Below are positions 11,801-25,948 of a stretch of DNA of 64,000 bases, one piece after another. The notes under the pieces are model-generated. The model was not told where the DNA came from, made no database searches, and saw only the letters and a program-made list of their open reading frames with translations. The DNA comes from Eutypella sp. D-1. Lineage: Eukaryota; Ascomycota; Sordariomycetes; Xylariales; Diatrypaceae. The stretch is from positions 372,001 through 436,000 of the forward strand of contig JAJTTP010000017.1 of NCBI GenBank assembly GCA_023313575.1. Direction: 5' to 3'. Made by a program: the position numbers and the translations under genes. Position 1 is the first letter of the stretch. The number at the start of each line of letters is the position of its first letter.

Positions 11801-13639
11801 TGCTTGACAAGACCTCGGCCATGCCAAGTTATGATTGGTCGGTACTTCTTCCATCTTAGCATAAACTACATAAGTAAAATAGCAGCACGCATCTGGTAGT
11901 AATGCCCGCTCTGTGTACATAGACCGGTCCCCCGATGCTCCCCGGGGTCCTGCCCGAGCTTACGACGACGACGAGACGGTAGACTCCCCGGAGAACCCCT
12001 AGGTCTGACAAATGCCACCCCCGTGACCGTTTTCTTCACACTAACGAGACAGCTAAAGAAGGGGGGAAAGAAAGAGGAAGATATGATCATGTCTGCCAGC
12101 CGGCCACACTTACAAGGGTTGCGAGGGCTCCGCAAGGCAATGGTTCCAGCACCGGGGTCATATCCAGGAACAAGTTTACTATCACGTGCTTATGAGGGTC
12201 TCTATACATAAGGCACACCGTTAGTCATATGCAACCCTCCAGAAGGTCTCCCCCCAAGGGGGCTCCTAACGACGTCATACCCAGCTTCCGAGTCCGGGCT
12301 TCTGCACGCGCACCCTCCCTCCCCCAATTTTTCTTCTTTCCATTCTCCAGCTGCTGCAGTCCTCCGGGGTCCAAGGGCTGGGAAAGCCGGTCCGACAATT
12401 CCCCAATGGGCCGACCCGAATGCGATAAAGAATATGTCGATCTGGCGGGACCACAGTAGCCCAATTTTTAAAGCCTCCCGCACGCACGTACTTGTATTAC
12501 GCAGGCTCGTCACACCGTGGTTCTCAAGATGCCGAATCGGTGGCAGGTAGGTGAAGAGGTTATTTCAATGGAGGAATAGGTTTATTAAATGGTTATCTAA
12601 TCCTATCAGCATACCACACAAGAAGGCAAGGACAAATTTGGCTTGCGACACGGCAGCTTCCTATAGACAATTTTTCCGCCAACTTCCATTTATCGAGATG
12701 CCTGCTAGAGTCTATGGGTTGGGAGAAACATCCCATTTGCCAAAACTTTTTAAGATAGGCTGCGGCTAATACCCAGAGGAAAACATAGTTCAATGAAAAG
12801 CTGAAGAGCCTGGCCCTATAATCCTGTACCGGCCGAGATCCTATCGTAACCCCCAAAAAGAAAAAACTAAGAGCTACCTGCTACATCTCTCTTTCGTAGA
12901 TCCAGTCGGGGGAGTCCTTACGAAGTTAAGCCAAAATACAGATTGACCAAGTAGCATCCTGTATTCCCGGGACCTCATAATCCCCCTCAACGGCCGAAAT
13001 TTAGGCTTCAACGATCGTCGAGCCCGCCTACTTAAGCCATAACTATATAGATCTACGGACGGATGCTTACAACCCTGAAAGATCGATGCACCACGGGTAG
13101 GTAAGTGAGTAAGCACCCGAAGTTAGTTATACCAAGCAAAAGGCCGTTAGATAAGGCCGTTTGATACCATACGGAGATACACATAACTTCATAACTTATG
13201 CCGGCATATATATGTACACTAAACGACTGTACAGTTTAATTGGAGTTGATTGACATGTGCCCTCCCGTCCGGAGATCTCAAGACCGCTTGCTTGCCAGCT
13301 TGCTTGTCGGCAGGCTGGTTGGCTGAGACAGGTGACTAACCAGCTACTACTATTACTACTCCATAGGAATCGGCTGCCAAATGACGTCGTCGGGGGGTTG
13401 TCTTTGGCACCTCCATTATGCTTTCATTACTTGGCGCCGCGGATGTGCAAGAATCGTACCTGGCATAATGCACATCTGAGCTCCCTTTTTTTTTTAAAAA
13501 AAAAAAAAACTAAAAAAGAAGAAAAAGATAAAAGATCAAAATGATCTCCGCATGGTCTTATGACGCTGTCTCCCCCTCCCCGCTCCATGCCTGTCTTCTT
13601 AACCACCATGCGCACATCCAGCTAATCTTTAGATGCCTG

Positions 13640-13653
13640 CCCCCCCCCCCCCC
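13640..13653. repeat. Poly-C run
   Basis: Fourteen consecutive C on the + strand in non-coding DNA. Its length may be uncertain, as homopolymers of this size are prone to sequencing error. Confidence 0.8.
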
Positions 13654-14892
13654 AGCCTGGCCTGCTAATCGGCATCAGATGAAGCCAGCAAGAAACCAGG
13701 CCGGCGTTTGACTTTTCAACGCACGTCTACTTAATCTTCAAGGGAACGGGGACGGGGACGGGGAGAGGATTTTCACGACACAGGTAGAAGAACGTAGGAG
13801 CAATATCCGTCGCAATCGGGGTAGGGAAAACCCAGAATAAAAACCCCCAGCTTTTTTTTTGGCCCCTCACTTGAGTAAATCCCCTTGCTTATATTATATG
13901 TTTACATTATTAAACCTGGCGCCCGTGAGCCATGCCTGGGCAACTCGGCAAGGTCCCCTTATGTAAACACTTTAACCCCTCCGCCGATCACCTTGCTTGC
14001 CCCCTTTCGCCCCCTCTCTCGTGCCTTGTTATGAGGTTGTATTGACGGATGGATGTACGCGATGTGTATTGATAGGCGCCCGCAAGGGGAGGGGGCCGAG
14101 TTGTCGGGGAATAGAGGGCGCCCGGGTTTGGCAACCTGGGGAGGGACCCTGATCTGCCATCCTGCCGCCAGCTGCCCAGCGTGACCCTTTTTCACCTAGA
14201 TATGCCCGTCGTAACGATGGCCTCTCTATATACTTACGTAAGTCGGGTATATCAGTATAGTAGTCTATACGGTGCAGTGTGTAAGGAGGTAGACAAGAAC
14301 TTAACCTAAGATCTAAATATAGCAGCAGCGCTTACCAACGGGCATGTAGGTCTCCTCCCTGTTCCTCCACGAACCCCAATCAATATGCAACCCCCGAGCA
14401 TCGGTCTAAGAATAGAAAAGGTTTCGCCTCAGATGGCCTGCAGTTATAAACCTAAATAACTACGCCGGGTGGTCCCGACGACGCCAGAGTCCCAGAGAAG
14501 TCCAGTTATCGAGAGAAAAAAATTCCACGCGGACGACTTTGAATAGGACCAGGCGTCCCAGCGGACCTGAAGACTTGCGTTAAAGCTTTTTTTCCAGCCA
14601 AAAGCCCCCGTGCCACGGACGTCAACCTGCAAGTCATTTGTTCATCCGGGAGAGGAATGGCTACCGCTTTATCACAACTGAAATACCGAAGAACGACATG
14701 ATATGGCAAGTCGAAAAGGTACCTAGTACCAAGCGGGAGCTCCGGGGGGCAACATGACCTGATAAGAGTACACCAGCTAGAGCTACCGCCAAACCCGTCG
14801 AGGGGCGCCTGATCTTGGTCACGGTACTGTAGTCCTAACTACACGTGATCACGACACATGCCTATCGACATTCTTCCTGCTTACATGCCTAA

Positions 14893-14920
14893 GTAAGTAG
14901 GTAGGTAGGTAGGTCGGTAG
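14893..14920. repeat. GTAG tetranucleotide microsatellite
   Basis: Imperfect tandem GTAG/GTAA/GTCG units. The unit is the same half-site that appears in the dispersed ACCTAGGT and AGGTACCT palindromes, so this tract may be related to them. Confidence 0.7.
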
Positions 14921-16429
14921 TCAGAAGAAGAGATTCAAGAAGACGACGAGCACTCCAGCCCATGCGATTGCAGCTCCTGTCCAAGCGCTGGACAACAATC
15001 ATTTAATCAATGGGCCAAATGCATGCATGCACATCAAACAGATTTGGCCGGAGTCTACACAGTGGTCGGGATCCGTAGCCGTGCAGTATATATAGTATAA
15101 CAACGGAATGAGTAAGTCAAAGTGTGAATTAAGGATCTCAGTACTCTTCGCATTTTCGAAAAACCGAAAAATATCATGGGGTAATTCCTTTGTTGTATTG
15201 CTTCTCCCTCGAAGGGAGGTAATGTCTACGTCTGTCTGTCTTATCGGCCTGCCTATTTCTTGTCTGTCGCGACCGACCAACTATTTGATTTGCTAGCTCG
15301 ACCGCAGTAATCCTCCTAGTTCTGCCATCGTACATGTACGCGGGTAGATGTGTACGAGTATGGGGGAAAAGTAGGTCAGCCCTATCTGGGCCGACCATGC
15401 GGGACGAGCAAAGCAGATAGGTAGGTAAGCAAGTTAAGACAGGTAATGGAAGGCCCCCATTCATCATCAAAAGAGAAAAGTCCCAAACAAAGGGAAGCAA
15501 GCATTGAACGAGAATAATAATAACAATAGTATGATGCTGGTGATGATGCTAATGCTGGTAGTTAACCCCGGATAATGCCCTCTCCTCTTTCTCGCGCCCA
15601 CCCAACCCGTCGCCACCCACGCGCTCCAGTATCGTGCCGAGGTGACGCGGCGCGGTGGCGGTGCATTTCGCGCTCTTCGGCATCTTCTCACACACAAAAG
15701 GCCAATAACCACAACAAAGAATCCTCGAGGGTGCTTAGCTCCGTTCCGTTTCTCTCTCAATTGCCAATCTAGATCATACATGATAATGAAAGTAAAAAAA
15801 GAAAAACAACGCAAAGAAAAAAAGGAAGGACACCCCTTAATAAACCAGGCTCCTCCCCCTTTCCAGGACTAGAGGCATGAAAAAGAAGTGGTAATGAGGC
15901 GTATGAATAGTAGAAAGAGGAGAATTGAGAGAACGCCTAAAACCGAAGTTGGGAAACCCTTCCCGTCCGTGAGTAGAGAAATGTCGTAGCCAGACCAGCC
16001 TGAACCAAGCCCAAGAGGAAACCGCGAAGACCGTATGAACTCCCAATGGGAAAAAAATCCAAAATATTTGTTGCCATGTGGACGTACCGGCTCTAATGAA
16101 GACCGCCCCTGGTTCGCCTATGGCCGAAAGGTATAAAGAAAAGCCAAAGATGACTTGCAACCGACTCCCCTGGAGTCCATGTCAGGTCGTCGCTCATCAT
16201 TGTCTTCGTAAATATAATGATAACATATGTAAAATGGAAGTCCCAAATGACGCCATCCCGCCCACTTCCGAAACGCCTTGCGATTAGTTGTTGGGAGACG
16301 TAGGTAAAAAGCTTGTCGTTTCCAAGAACGACGTAAGGGAAGTTGATTTTTTTTCGAAGGCCATGCTATCGAATAGAAGGAAAGTAGGAATTTATGCAAT
16401 TCGTCATCAATCATGGCGAGGCCCAATCT

Positions 16430-19400
16430 TTAGGACTCGCTCAGTGGAACGCTGCGCGGCGTGACATCGCCGCTTCGTCTACGGCTGGTGCTTTGTTGGG
16501 CCCTTGAAGCGTTTGCAATCATCTGCATCTTCTTCCGAAGGGATGCGAGCCGACCGGTAACCATCTGGATCACTTCAAATTGTTAGCGAAACTCACCACG
16601 TCAGAGTAGGTTGTAACTTACTCTTATGAACCGATTGCTGATCCTCCGGGTTGATCTCTGATGATGTGCCCTCTCGTACCACATCTCGTTCTCCTTCAGT
16701 CCCAGTGAGTTTTCTCTTTGAGAAGTCCCCATCGTTGTCCAGGACCGCCTCGAGCAAACGGATGGCGGTGGCGTATGATATCTCACATTCGCTCAAATCC
16801 TCGTTCGAGATTTCATTGATCGCAGCGGCCCGGCTCATCTCAACGGCGCGCTCGTACATGAGCTTTTCAGCGCTCAGACCAGCAGTCAGCACAACCCCAT
16901 CCGCGCCGGACACACTCGAGGCGACGACGTCTTGCTGGTTGTCGGGATGGCTCGGATGATCCTTCGGGAGCTCCTTCTGCGCCTCAACCAGCTTTCTCTT
17001 CACCACTTCCGCCTTCTCCAACGTCTCGTTAAATCGTTTGCGGACCCATTGAACGGCCGAGTTGACCCTCGCGACAAGGTTCTGTGCTGTCCCGATGTCT
17101 CGAGATACTAGTTGGGCCCCACTGTCATTGCTCCTTGCCTTCCGGGCCCACCAGATGCTTGCAATATCCATTGATTTAGCAAGGAGTGAAAGTGCCTTGA
17201 CATAGAGAACGAGAGCTTCTTCTGAGAGAACAACTACCGCCTCTGTAGTAAGGCCGTCTTCCTCATCCAGGGCTATTTTTTCGGCGAGTGCCCCCCCTAA
17301 TCCATGGTCCATTGAGGGTGTCGAGGGCAGAAGTTGCTTATACTTGACTTCGGCAAACCCCCACACAACATCACTGCGCGTGGCATAGTCCTCGATGCAC
17401 TGCGCAACACGTGCATCCTCATCGATGAGGCCGCTTTGCCGTCCATCCGTAATGAGACCAGCTTGTGTTGTCGGGGTGGGATATGTCGGAAATGGATTGT
17501 ATAGATGTGGCGGTGACGGCCCTTTGCCAAGCATATGCGAGGGGTATTTGAAGCCGAATAATCTTAAACTAGCGTCCTGGATCGCTTTGGATATGAAAGA
17601 TGTTGAGTTTGGACTGCCGGACATGTTCTTGTCGTATGATCCCCGGCGATTGTGTTCTGGCCGCGGCCTTCCCTGAGCGATTTGGAGAGCATTCGAAGGC
17701 TGTGCTGGGATAGCACCTGTGGTTGATGTTGGGGCACCTTGCTGGGTTGCGCGGCGGGCAATCTGTCCAGATCTAGGAGACATCGCCTGCGCCTGTGCGC
17801 CCTTAGCAGCCAGTTCGTCGGCGAACGCGTTTACCTCTACGTGCCTCTTCTCCACCACGACGTACTCCTTCTCGAAGGCAATATCTTGCGCCGCCTTTTC
17901 TCTGTCACTTGAGGCGGGACTCCGGCCCTTCCCCTTGGATGGATTCGAGGGAGGGTCTTGAGTATGGTGAGCGTGCTTATTTAATGAACCACTTGATAAA
18001 TTTCTACTATGACGATCTTGGTTCAGAGCCCCACGCGTGGGCGCAGACGTAGATGGAATTGGCTGGGGTCTCCTTATTCCCAGCGCCGGAGCGATATCGT
18101 CCCGGGGCGGCTGACTATGTATTTCAGTGCCTTCCGTAGATTCATCTTTCGTCTCGAATCCGGTTTGATTAGCTAATGGTGAAGAAGACTTGGGCTGCCT
18201 ATCACGAGGAGAGGGCGGCCCAGTCTCTTGACGGGAAGCGTCTTGATCCGTGGCATAGCGACGATGAAATGACAGCCGCCGCAAGCCCGGCTGGGCCTCC
18301 TCACTCTTTGCGACGGCCCGGGGGTCTTTTGGCAGGCGTTGTTGTGCCCTGGGCACGTCATCGTCAACTAGGCCGGGGATAGCACTAGTAACTACCGGAT
18401 GGTTGAAGAAATTCTCGAAACTGATTCTCTCGACGGGATTCCGCTTTAGGAGGGCACGAATCAGCCCTTTCATATCGGCACTAACCTGGCACTCTCGGGA
18501 GAATCTGATCTGGTCTTCGGCATGTTCGATCTTCCTCAGCAGCTCAACGTGGTTACTAGCACGGAACGGTGGCTTGCCGGAGACCATTTCATAAAGGACA
18601 GTGCCGACAGACCATAAGTCGGCCTTCGCATCATACCTCTCATAGCGCAATATCTCGGGAGCCATGTAAAGAGGGGAGCCGCAAAGCGTCTCGGCTAGTG
18701 ACGTCGAAGGGAGAACGCGAGCAAAGCCGAAGTCCGCAAGCTTCAACATCGGCAGTGATGCAAGTCCGGCAGCAGGTATTAAGGAATCCTCGCTGGCACT
18801 AAGAATTGGGCGGCTTTCCTTGTTGTGATCCCGGAACTGGACTGACGGAAGTAATAGGAGATTCTGGGGCTTGACGTCTCGATGAACAAAGTTTCCCTCG
18901 CGTAAAAATTGCAATGCGCTGGCGAGTTGTTTGAGGAAATGACGGATGACAACCTCATTGAGGCCTGCATTGGGAACAGTAGGATATTTCCGTGCCATCT
19001 CGTAGGTAGCCGGGTGCGTGACCAGCTTCTCCCGCTTCTTGATGAACAGCGACAGGTCTCCCAGCTCGCAGTATTCCATAATGAGGTTGATGTGTGTAGA
19101 AGACTCGATGCAGTCATGGAGGGCAACGATATGAGGATGGCGAAGCTTCTTGAGGATATGTATTTCGCTATATAGGTTGTCTTTAAGCTTCTTGTTTAAG
19201 CGAGCGAGTTCGACGGACTTGATAGCAACAGCGGCGCCGGATATCTGGATTGTTTCAACGTTAATCAATCCATCTCAGATGGTCCCAGAACTGCGTGCAC
19301 GAGCCATCTCGTGGTATTAAGACGGATGGATGGTGAGGGTTACAAACCTTGTGCTTGCCTGAGTAGACTTGCGCAAAGCTACCTTTGCCTATCTCGGAGC

Positions 19401-19479
19401 CGATAACGAACTGACCAACGACATCATCGCCCATCTTGGTCCGACGCGATGACGAACCGGAAGAGGTTCGTTCGGCCAT
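16430..19479 (-). CDS. ATG1: Autophagy-initiating serine/threonine kinase Atg1 (ULK family)
   Basis: Atg1 is the kinase of the Atg1-Atg13 complex that starts autophagosome formation at the phagophore assembly site. Exons are 19479-19348, 19244-16622 and 16572-16430, giving 965 residues, a normal length for fungal Atg1. Visible are the glycine loop IGKGSFAQV (30-38), catalytic Lys53 in VAIK, HRD (165-167), DFG (215-217) and APE (239-241). The kinase domain is intact. A YVVV at residues 505-508, inside an acidic/basic context, matches the Atg8-binding LIR of Atg1. The C-terminal half has the family's two-part MIT-like region. The last exon ([14 protein letters not shown]) is reached through a 49-nt intron with a GCTAAC branch site and would be missed by simple frame calling. 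Long low-complexity linkers join the two ends. Confidence 0.95.
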
Positions 19480-21080
19480 GATGTCCTGTGATACTTGGCT
19501 GCGACAGGAATCCGGAGGTCGTTGAAGGCCGGGGGCCTAAAAAGGGATCGGGGAACGATGTATAGCTCGGGTTGTCGTCATGTACACCACCGGGGCAGTT
19601 GATATCGTGGAGAAAGGGTTATGGGGGGTTGGGGTTCAAGGGGGGGTTGGACAAGGAAGGAAGAAAAGAAGAAAAGAAGAATGTTAGGATAAGAGATGCA
19701 CGGGGCAGAGAAAAGAAGTTGAAAAGGTCAGGTGGGTTGCCGGGTCAAAGGACGAGGACGAGGACTCCGGAGACAGGAAAGGAAAGAGATAGGTACAGTA
19801 CGGAGCAGAGTAAGTAGTAATGTAATAATAGAGTCAGTCAGAGAGGATGTGTAGTCTGGGTAGTCTGGGTGAGTAGTCAGGTTGAAGCCGGGATCAGGTT
19901 CCAAGGGTAGGTTCCAAGGGTTGGGGGAAGGCCTGGGAGGGTAAAGGTCAAGCGGGAATGCGCTGCTGCGCTGAGTTCGCGTCCAGTACAGCCAGACAGC
20001 CAGACAGACAGCGACGAGACGGACAGGCGCCTAGGCTTTGTTGCTAGGCGTCAGTACTTAGGTATATCTGGGCCAGTAAATATCTGGGTCTGTTTCTGTC
20101 TCTCGATTCCGGGGACAACTAGGGGGCCTGGTTACTAGGTACTTAAGTTAAAGGGTGCAGGTGCAGGCGTGTTGCAGGCGTTGTTGCAGGCGTTGTTGTT
20201 GTATGTACTGTAGATAGGTGTGCACGCACTACCAGACTACATACGTACAATGAGGTGAGGTAGCTTGGTAGCCTGGTAACTATCGAGAAGTGGTACTGTA
20301 CAGGAGTAGTCTGTAGAAGTGGCAGAGATGGATGGATGGATGAATGATGTCGAGGCGTACAATCCGATAGGACCAAGGCCTGCCCAGAGGGCCCAGAAAG
20401 AGGGTCAAAAGTGGATAGAAGAACCCTTGAAAAGGCGGGGATCACAGATGTCTTGTCTTGCTTGTTCAACTTGGCTTACTAGGTAGCACAAAGACAAATG
20501 CGGATAGGCTCTTCCTAAGATCGAGGCTGCTTGCTGGTTGAGAAATTTGAAAAAGAACTGATGATAATGATGGATGATGGGAAATGGAAAATGTTGATAT
20601 TGATGATGATGATGATTATAGAAGGTAAGATGTATGTAGGTAGGTACTAGGATGTAGGTAGATGTTGGAAGTAAGTAGATAAATCTTAAGATCTAGGTAC
20701 TTCCATGAGCAGGTGAGCATTTGTAACCTTCCAGAAGTACATGGGTAGGTACCTACAGTACGTAAGTTTTAGAGGACGGGAGCTGTTGTATGTAGGTACA
20801 TACGTACTTACATACACGAAGTGCACCTCTTAAAGTGCTTAAGTGAATGAAAGTGCCCGATATCTAAAGCGGCAGAACGGACGGATTAGGCAGTACATAA
20901 GCAGTTAATCCTCCAAAGGGTTTCGACGTCCCGGTAATAATACAAACAATTTCTTTTTTTCAAGAAAGAATCAAAATACGAGCAATCTCGAGACATAATT
21001 GTATCATTTAATTGATTGTTTTACCTGTGGCTTATTTAATGCTGGTCATTCGAATTTGGCCGTCATTAAATCTACTTACT

Positions 21081-21115
21081 TTAGGTACCTAGGTAGGTAC
21101 CTATCTTACCTATTT
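21081..21115. repeat. Cluster of overlapping AGGTACCT / ACCTAGGT palindromes
   Basis: Three overlapping 8-base palindromes occur in a row: AGGTACCT, ACCTAGGT and AGGTACCT. A further ACCTA half-site follows. This is the densest example of a dispersed word family seen in most gene-free parts of the window. Confidence 0.65.
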
Positions 21116-22271
21116 CCTGCCAATTCATATAAGCAGCAGGTACACACTTATACCTGTATACATTACATGTATGTAGGTATAGGGTTTACTTTAAGTATGC
21201 ACACTGGGTAGGTATGCATGTACATGAAGAGACAGGCACCTTGGAAGTTACATGGTGCACCCTGTTAAGCTCTTCCAATATGTCTTCTCGTCGTAGGTAT
21301 ATATTACCTATTTGTATATCATGAGCTTAAGTATGCATTTATATGGAGGTATCTAGCTCGTGAAATATGTAGACCGTTCCAGGTTGACTGACCTCCTCTG
21401 CCTACTTGCAGGTGTATTGTACCTTGTGTCACACTAAAATGTCGCCCTTCAAGGTACCTGCCTACTAACAACACAACATCCATGGATGATACTACGTAAA
21501 TAGATTCGCCTGTTCGCCTACCTACTGCAAGTCAAAAAGTACGAAGTAGGGTAGAACTGGCAGCTGGTTGGTCGCTGAGATATCTGTTGAAGGAATGACT
21601 CGGCAATGGCAACACCAATTCCACACCAAGGCGTTGGTTGCAGATGGCAACGATGGTTTTTTTCCCGTCCAGGTCCGACGAAGGAGCTGGTAGATCAAAA
21701 TAGGAAATTCCTGTTGTCACTTGCTTCCTGTCATTACCAGGACATCCATGGATCGCTGTCTACAAAATTGCATGTACGTTTTATTATTCATGAACGGGGA
21801 CAAACCCGGTCCCGGGTGGCCGCCAACCTATTATGTACCTACATATTAGCACAGTACACACATACCTGCCAGTATAAACCTCAGGACGTATGACTTAAAG
21901 GTGTAAGTGATAAGATAAGCCGAAACCGGTCCACGGTACTGGGCTGCTGGTATGATTACGTGCGATAAGAGCATACCGTAGGTCCCACTTCATGATAATA
22001 AAACTATACTGACTATCTCGATGTGATGTAATGTGTAGACGGTATGTCGAATTCGTTTAAGAGCTAGAAAGGTATTTCGAAGATATGGCGGTTTTAAACC
22101 CCCGTAAAAAGTACACAGCAAGTTGCAGCTAAAAGGGTTGGGTAAACTCCGCTGAATCACCAACAACTTGTAAGTACCTGAGGCAAACAGGTTAGGTGGT
22201 ATGTGGTACACAAAAAAAGCAACCATGAATGGGATCCTTCAAAACCCGTTCGTCTTCCCCTTTTCAGTCAC

Positions 22272-22290
22272 CACACACACACACACACAC
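22272..22290. repeat. AC dinucleotide microsatellite
   Basis: About nine tandem AC units in non-coding DNA. Confidence 0.85.
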
Positions 22291-24625
22291 CCCTGTGATG
22301 CCTGAATGCGAACAAATGCTAGATGATGTGATAATGGCGCCTCGTGACACGCTTGTGACTCGACAGAGGTTAACCAAAGGCGGGCCAGAATTCGGGGATC
22401 AAAGGGGTCCCGATACGCGCTAACGATAAGCCCGATGAATTGACAGCAGCCAATCAGTCGGTTTCCCCAGGCGATTCTTTGGAGCTTCTTTCTCTTCTTA
22501 TGGGTGGGTTTGGGGGGACAAGTCCACCTGATCCACATCTACTGCTAACTACATACATACGAGCACGTTGCGTTGTACCTAGAAGAGGATAATATATCTT
22601 TTACAGATTACAACACGATAACGATATTGTTTCTCGTGGCAGCATATTATGTTTATAGATAACGTATCTGAACAAGGTATTTCGAAGAGGTGGGTTTTAG
22701 GGTTTGTGCTTGATGAAAGTGCGGATGAAAATCCTCCTATAAGAAGTGAGCTCGCTCCTTGAAAGGGCGTCGACGACTTATACATACCTACATCCATAGA
22801 TAGGCGTACCTGCTTTGCCTGCCAGCCCAGCCTGCCTACATAGGTGGGTATGTGACTGTCTCCCAGCCAGTCCCGTGTTCCACTTCCAGTATCCATGGAT
22901 ACTTCTATAAGAACTTATGTACATGGCAGTTGATAAAACCTATTTTTATAGCTAACATGATAACAGCATTGGCTCTGCTTACTCTCTGTCCACACTGTCA
23001 TAGTAGGTGTGTATCTTGTCCGAAGGGGTTAAGAGCGAAATCTGTCCGGCCTCTTCCTATCCAGCTTAAGGGGCATTATCTACGTGATCTGAAGGTTGAA
23101 TGGTGAATACTAAAAGAAGGCATTACGCGATAAGCAGCTGATTATTCGACGACATGTGTACATGCGGAATAGTAGTGGACTGTTTCAAACATGTAGGTAC
23201 TACTTCCATGCTAGCATCGGGATATATCGTTATGTACATACAGCGTAACGCACTAGATAAACTACCTTCAACTTAATGGAAAAGCTTGGCGGCTTACCTA
23301 AAGTATGCATTACTTGGTCTCCTAGATCGGCTTCGTAACCTTCCACCTGCAAGGTTGAAGTCCATGCGCAAACTTCACCGATGGATTGATAGAGAATGGT
23401 CTAACTTGGCCAGTGAATCACAGCATCAGGACGAGGACGGTCTTGAGTAATAAACATCTCCTTTCTTTTTTTCTTTTCCTTTTCCTCTCCTTCTTCTTCA
23501 TCAGCTGCCCGTCTAGTTTGTCGGTCCCATGTCCCTAGCCTACCTCCAAATAGGTAAGGTAGGTCTTATTACAGCCCGGCAATGCATGTACTATAGGGCT
23601 TCTTCTACAATACTTAGGTAGAAGTAATACATAACTAGATGTAGATAGATGACTCTCCCGAGTCCTCGCTTAAGGGGCTCTCCCAGGTGACGTACCACCT
23701 GCACGGTGAACTTCTACGTTTTACTCCAGGGCTAAGAACTATTTGCCATTCTCGGCAGCTCTTAGTAAGAACAAAAAATACAGCCCGCACGTACCAGCTG
23801 ACCGCGACCCCCCCGGCGCCTTGCTTGCGAATGGGAATCATGAGATGCGCCCCCAGGACTTTCCCAGCTTCGACCAACCAAGAGAGAAACGAACTTTAAG
23901 GGCTTGGGGTAGAAAGAAAAAAGGGGGGACAAGCTTGAACAAGGCATCATAACCACACATACACACACCGCCTTGCTTCCTACATGAATTTTATGCAAGT
24001 ATACGTATGCTCGCTCTCTCGTACAATGCTTGAACCAGTTAAGTAACTACCTGTAGACATGCACTTAAGTTTCAATGTCCAGTTAGTTGGTCCTACCGCT
24101 CCTACATATCCATGGATATCACATCAAGCAGCATCGGATTGAGCTCATATCTCAGACTGGGGGTCGTATATGTAAAGGTAGAGACTGCACGCCCCGATCC
24201 TTCATCGGCATCGACTCCAGATCGCAAAGTATTGTACCCTAGTAGGGCATGTGAAACGTAACCTTATGGCACATAAATATCACGATTTAGACTTTAACAA
24301 CCAGGCAGACCGGGACAGACGACAGTATCCAAAAGCCGGATTGGTAGGTAAGCGATCTACTATCTGCTATCAGTTGTCAGTCTATCAATCTATCAATGCT
24401 ATCTCCATAGATGTTGCCATATTCCCCAACTTTGAATGCAACCCTGTGAATTGAGTTAGCTAACCCCAAAAGTCCTAGAGAACTTAAGTCGTGTACAGGT
24501 TTGTCTACCAACCTGTTTGGCCAGCCAGCCTACCTACCAAATATTTGAAGAGATCCATTGAGGCCCTTTTCTCCCCGTTTCCTCCCCACTGGCTGATAAC
24601 CATAGCGGTTCCCCAAAGGCAACAA

Positions 24626-24639
24626 CCCCCCCCCCCCCC
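24626..24639. repeat. Poly-C run
   Basis: Fourteen consecutive C in non-coding DNA, the same length as the run at 13640-13653. Confidence 0.8.
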
Positions 24640-25948
24640 GGCCCCTCTCTTCTCTCTTTCAATTCGTCAATGCTAGGGTGACATGTCATAGTGGTAAGTG
24701 AGTATGCATCTCATATATGAGACACGAATCCGCGACCAATCCGAACTACGGTCCGCGGTCCGCGAATGGGTAGTATAGCGTGTCTTTATTCATACACGTC
24801 TAAAGATAGGCATGACCTTGTCTATTGTCGCCGTCCGAACAAATGATATGTATCCATATGTGTAGGCCGCGGGGGGGTGGAAAGATGCCCGCGAAGTCGT
24901 ACCTACATGAATGATAACGCTATCTGCGTCCGGGTGTCACAGACTGGGTGTGTAGGTATCGGCTCAAGCTAGCTAGCTACCGAAGTAACACATCCATCTC
25001 TTCGCCTTCGGTATCTATCGTGCCTCTATCTCCCCGTCTAACTAACTTGTCTATCTGTCATGCCTCCGCGTATCAGGCAATGCAACGGCCCTTACTACTA
25101 TATTGCTATCTTATGTAGAGACGCAGTTGAGTTAGTCATAGGTCGCAAGGGATGTACATCAGGAATTCCAGGGACAGACGAAACCTGCCTATAAGCTTTC
25201 GCGGGACGGCTCGATTGGGCACCCCGAAGAGGTTGCGCGCGCGCACCTTGTTGGCGTGGCGCGTCGTTTAGTTTAGCCCCTTGAGAACTTTGGGCGAGCT
25301 GGGAGAGCCTTGTCTTCTTCGAAACTGACTCGCCTCTTTCCCCTTTCCCAAACCCCTTTTACGTACCTTAGTTGCTTGATAAGTTAACTAAAGCAGGCAG
25401 AACGGGTGATCCCTCAACTAATTTACCTGTATCAAAAAGTTCACAAGGAAGAAAAAAAAATTTAAAAAAAAAATTTAAAAAAAAATACGGTTACCATTGA
25501 CTGGACCCGTGGTCTGTCTGCCTATTCAGCCCTCCGTATGCGTGCCTGTTAACCTGCTGACCTGCTGCCTGCCTGGCTGGCGAGGGAAAGAAGCAAAGCT
25601 AGGTAGGTAGGGATCGCTTAAATCCTTATAGAGTATAGAACGGACCGCTACGATGTGATGCCTATAACCGGGAGATCTGCCCGCCCAGTTATAACTGATA
25701 GGTAGTTCGAGCTACCGCGGCATTGGCGCCGCGTCTGCCTGCCTACTAGTAGCATATGTCCATCTATCTATGCCCAGACCAAACTGGGTATATACAGGGG
25801 TAGAGGTATGCACTATATTGCCCCGATCTTACAAAAACTATACGACAAAAAATGGGAAGCTCGATCCCTCCCATAAGCGTTCAAGTCCTCTCATCGCCTC
25901 AACTAATAGGCACCAGAGACACCCAATGCAGGAAACGCGAGATGTCCA

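Larger units (their letters stand above)
8883..16429. other. 7.5-kb gene-free tract
   Basis: No frame with recognisable protein content on either strand; the longest is under 160 codons and compositionally random. The left end must hold the RhoGAP promoter and the right end the ATG1 3' flank. What can be seen: homopolymer runs (A/T near 13490-13512, C at 13640-13653), a GTAG microsatellite at 14893-14920, and repeated short palindromes. The palindromes include ACTTAAGT at 10755-10762, 10788-10795 and 11181-11188, and ACCTAGGT at 10963-10970. No transposon coding remnant or terminal repeat was recognised. Confidence 0.55.
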
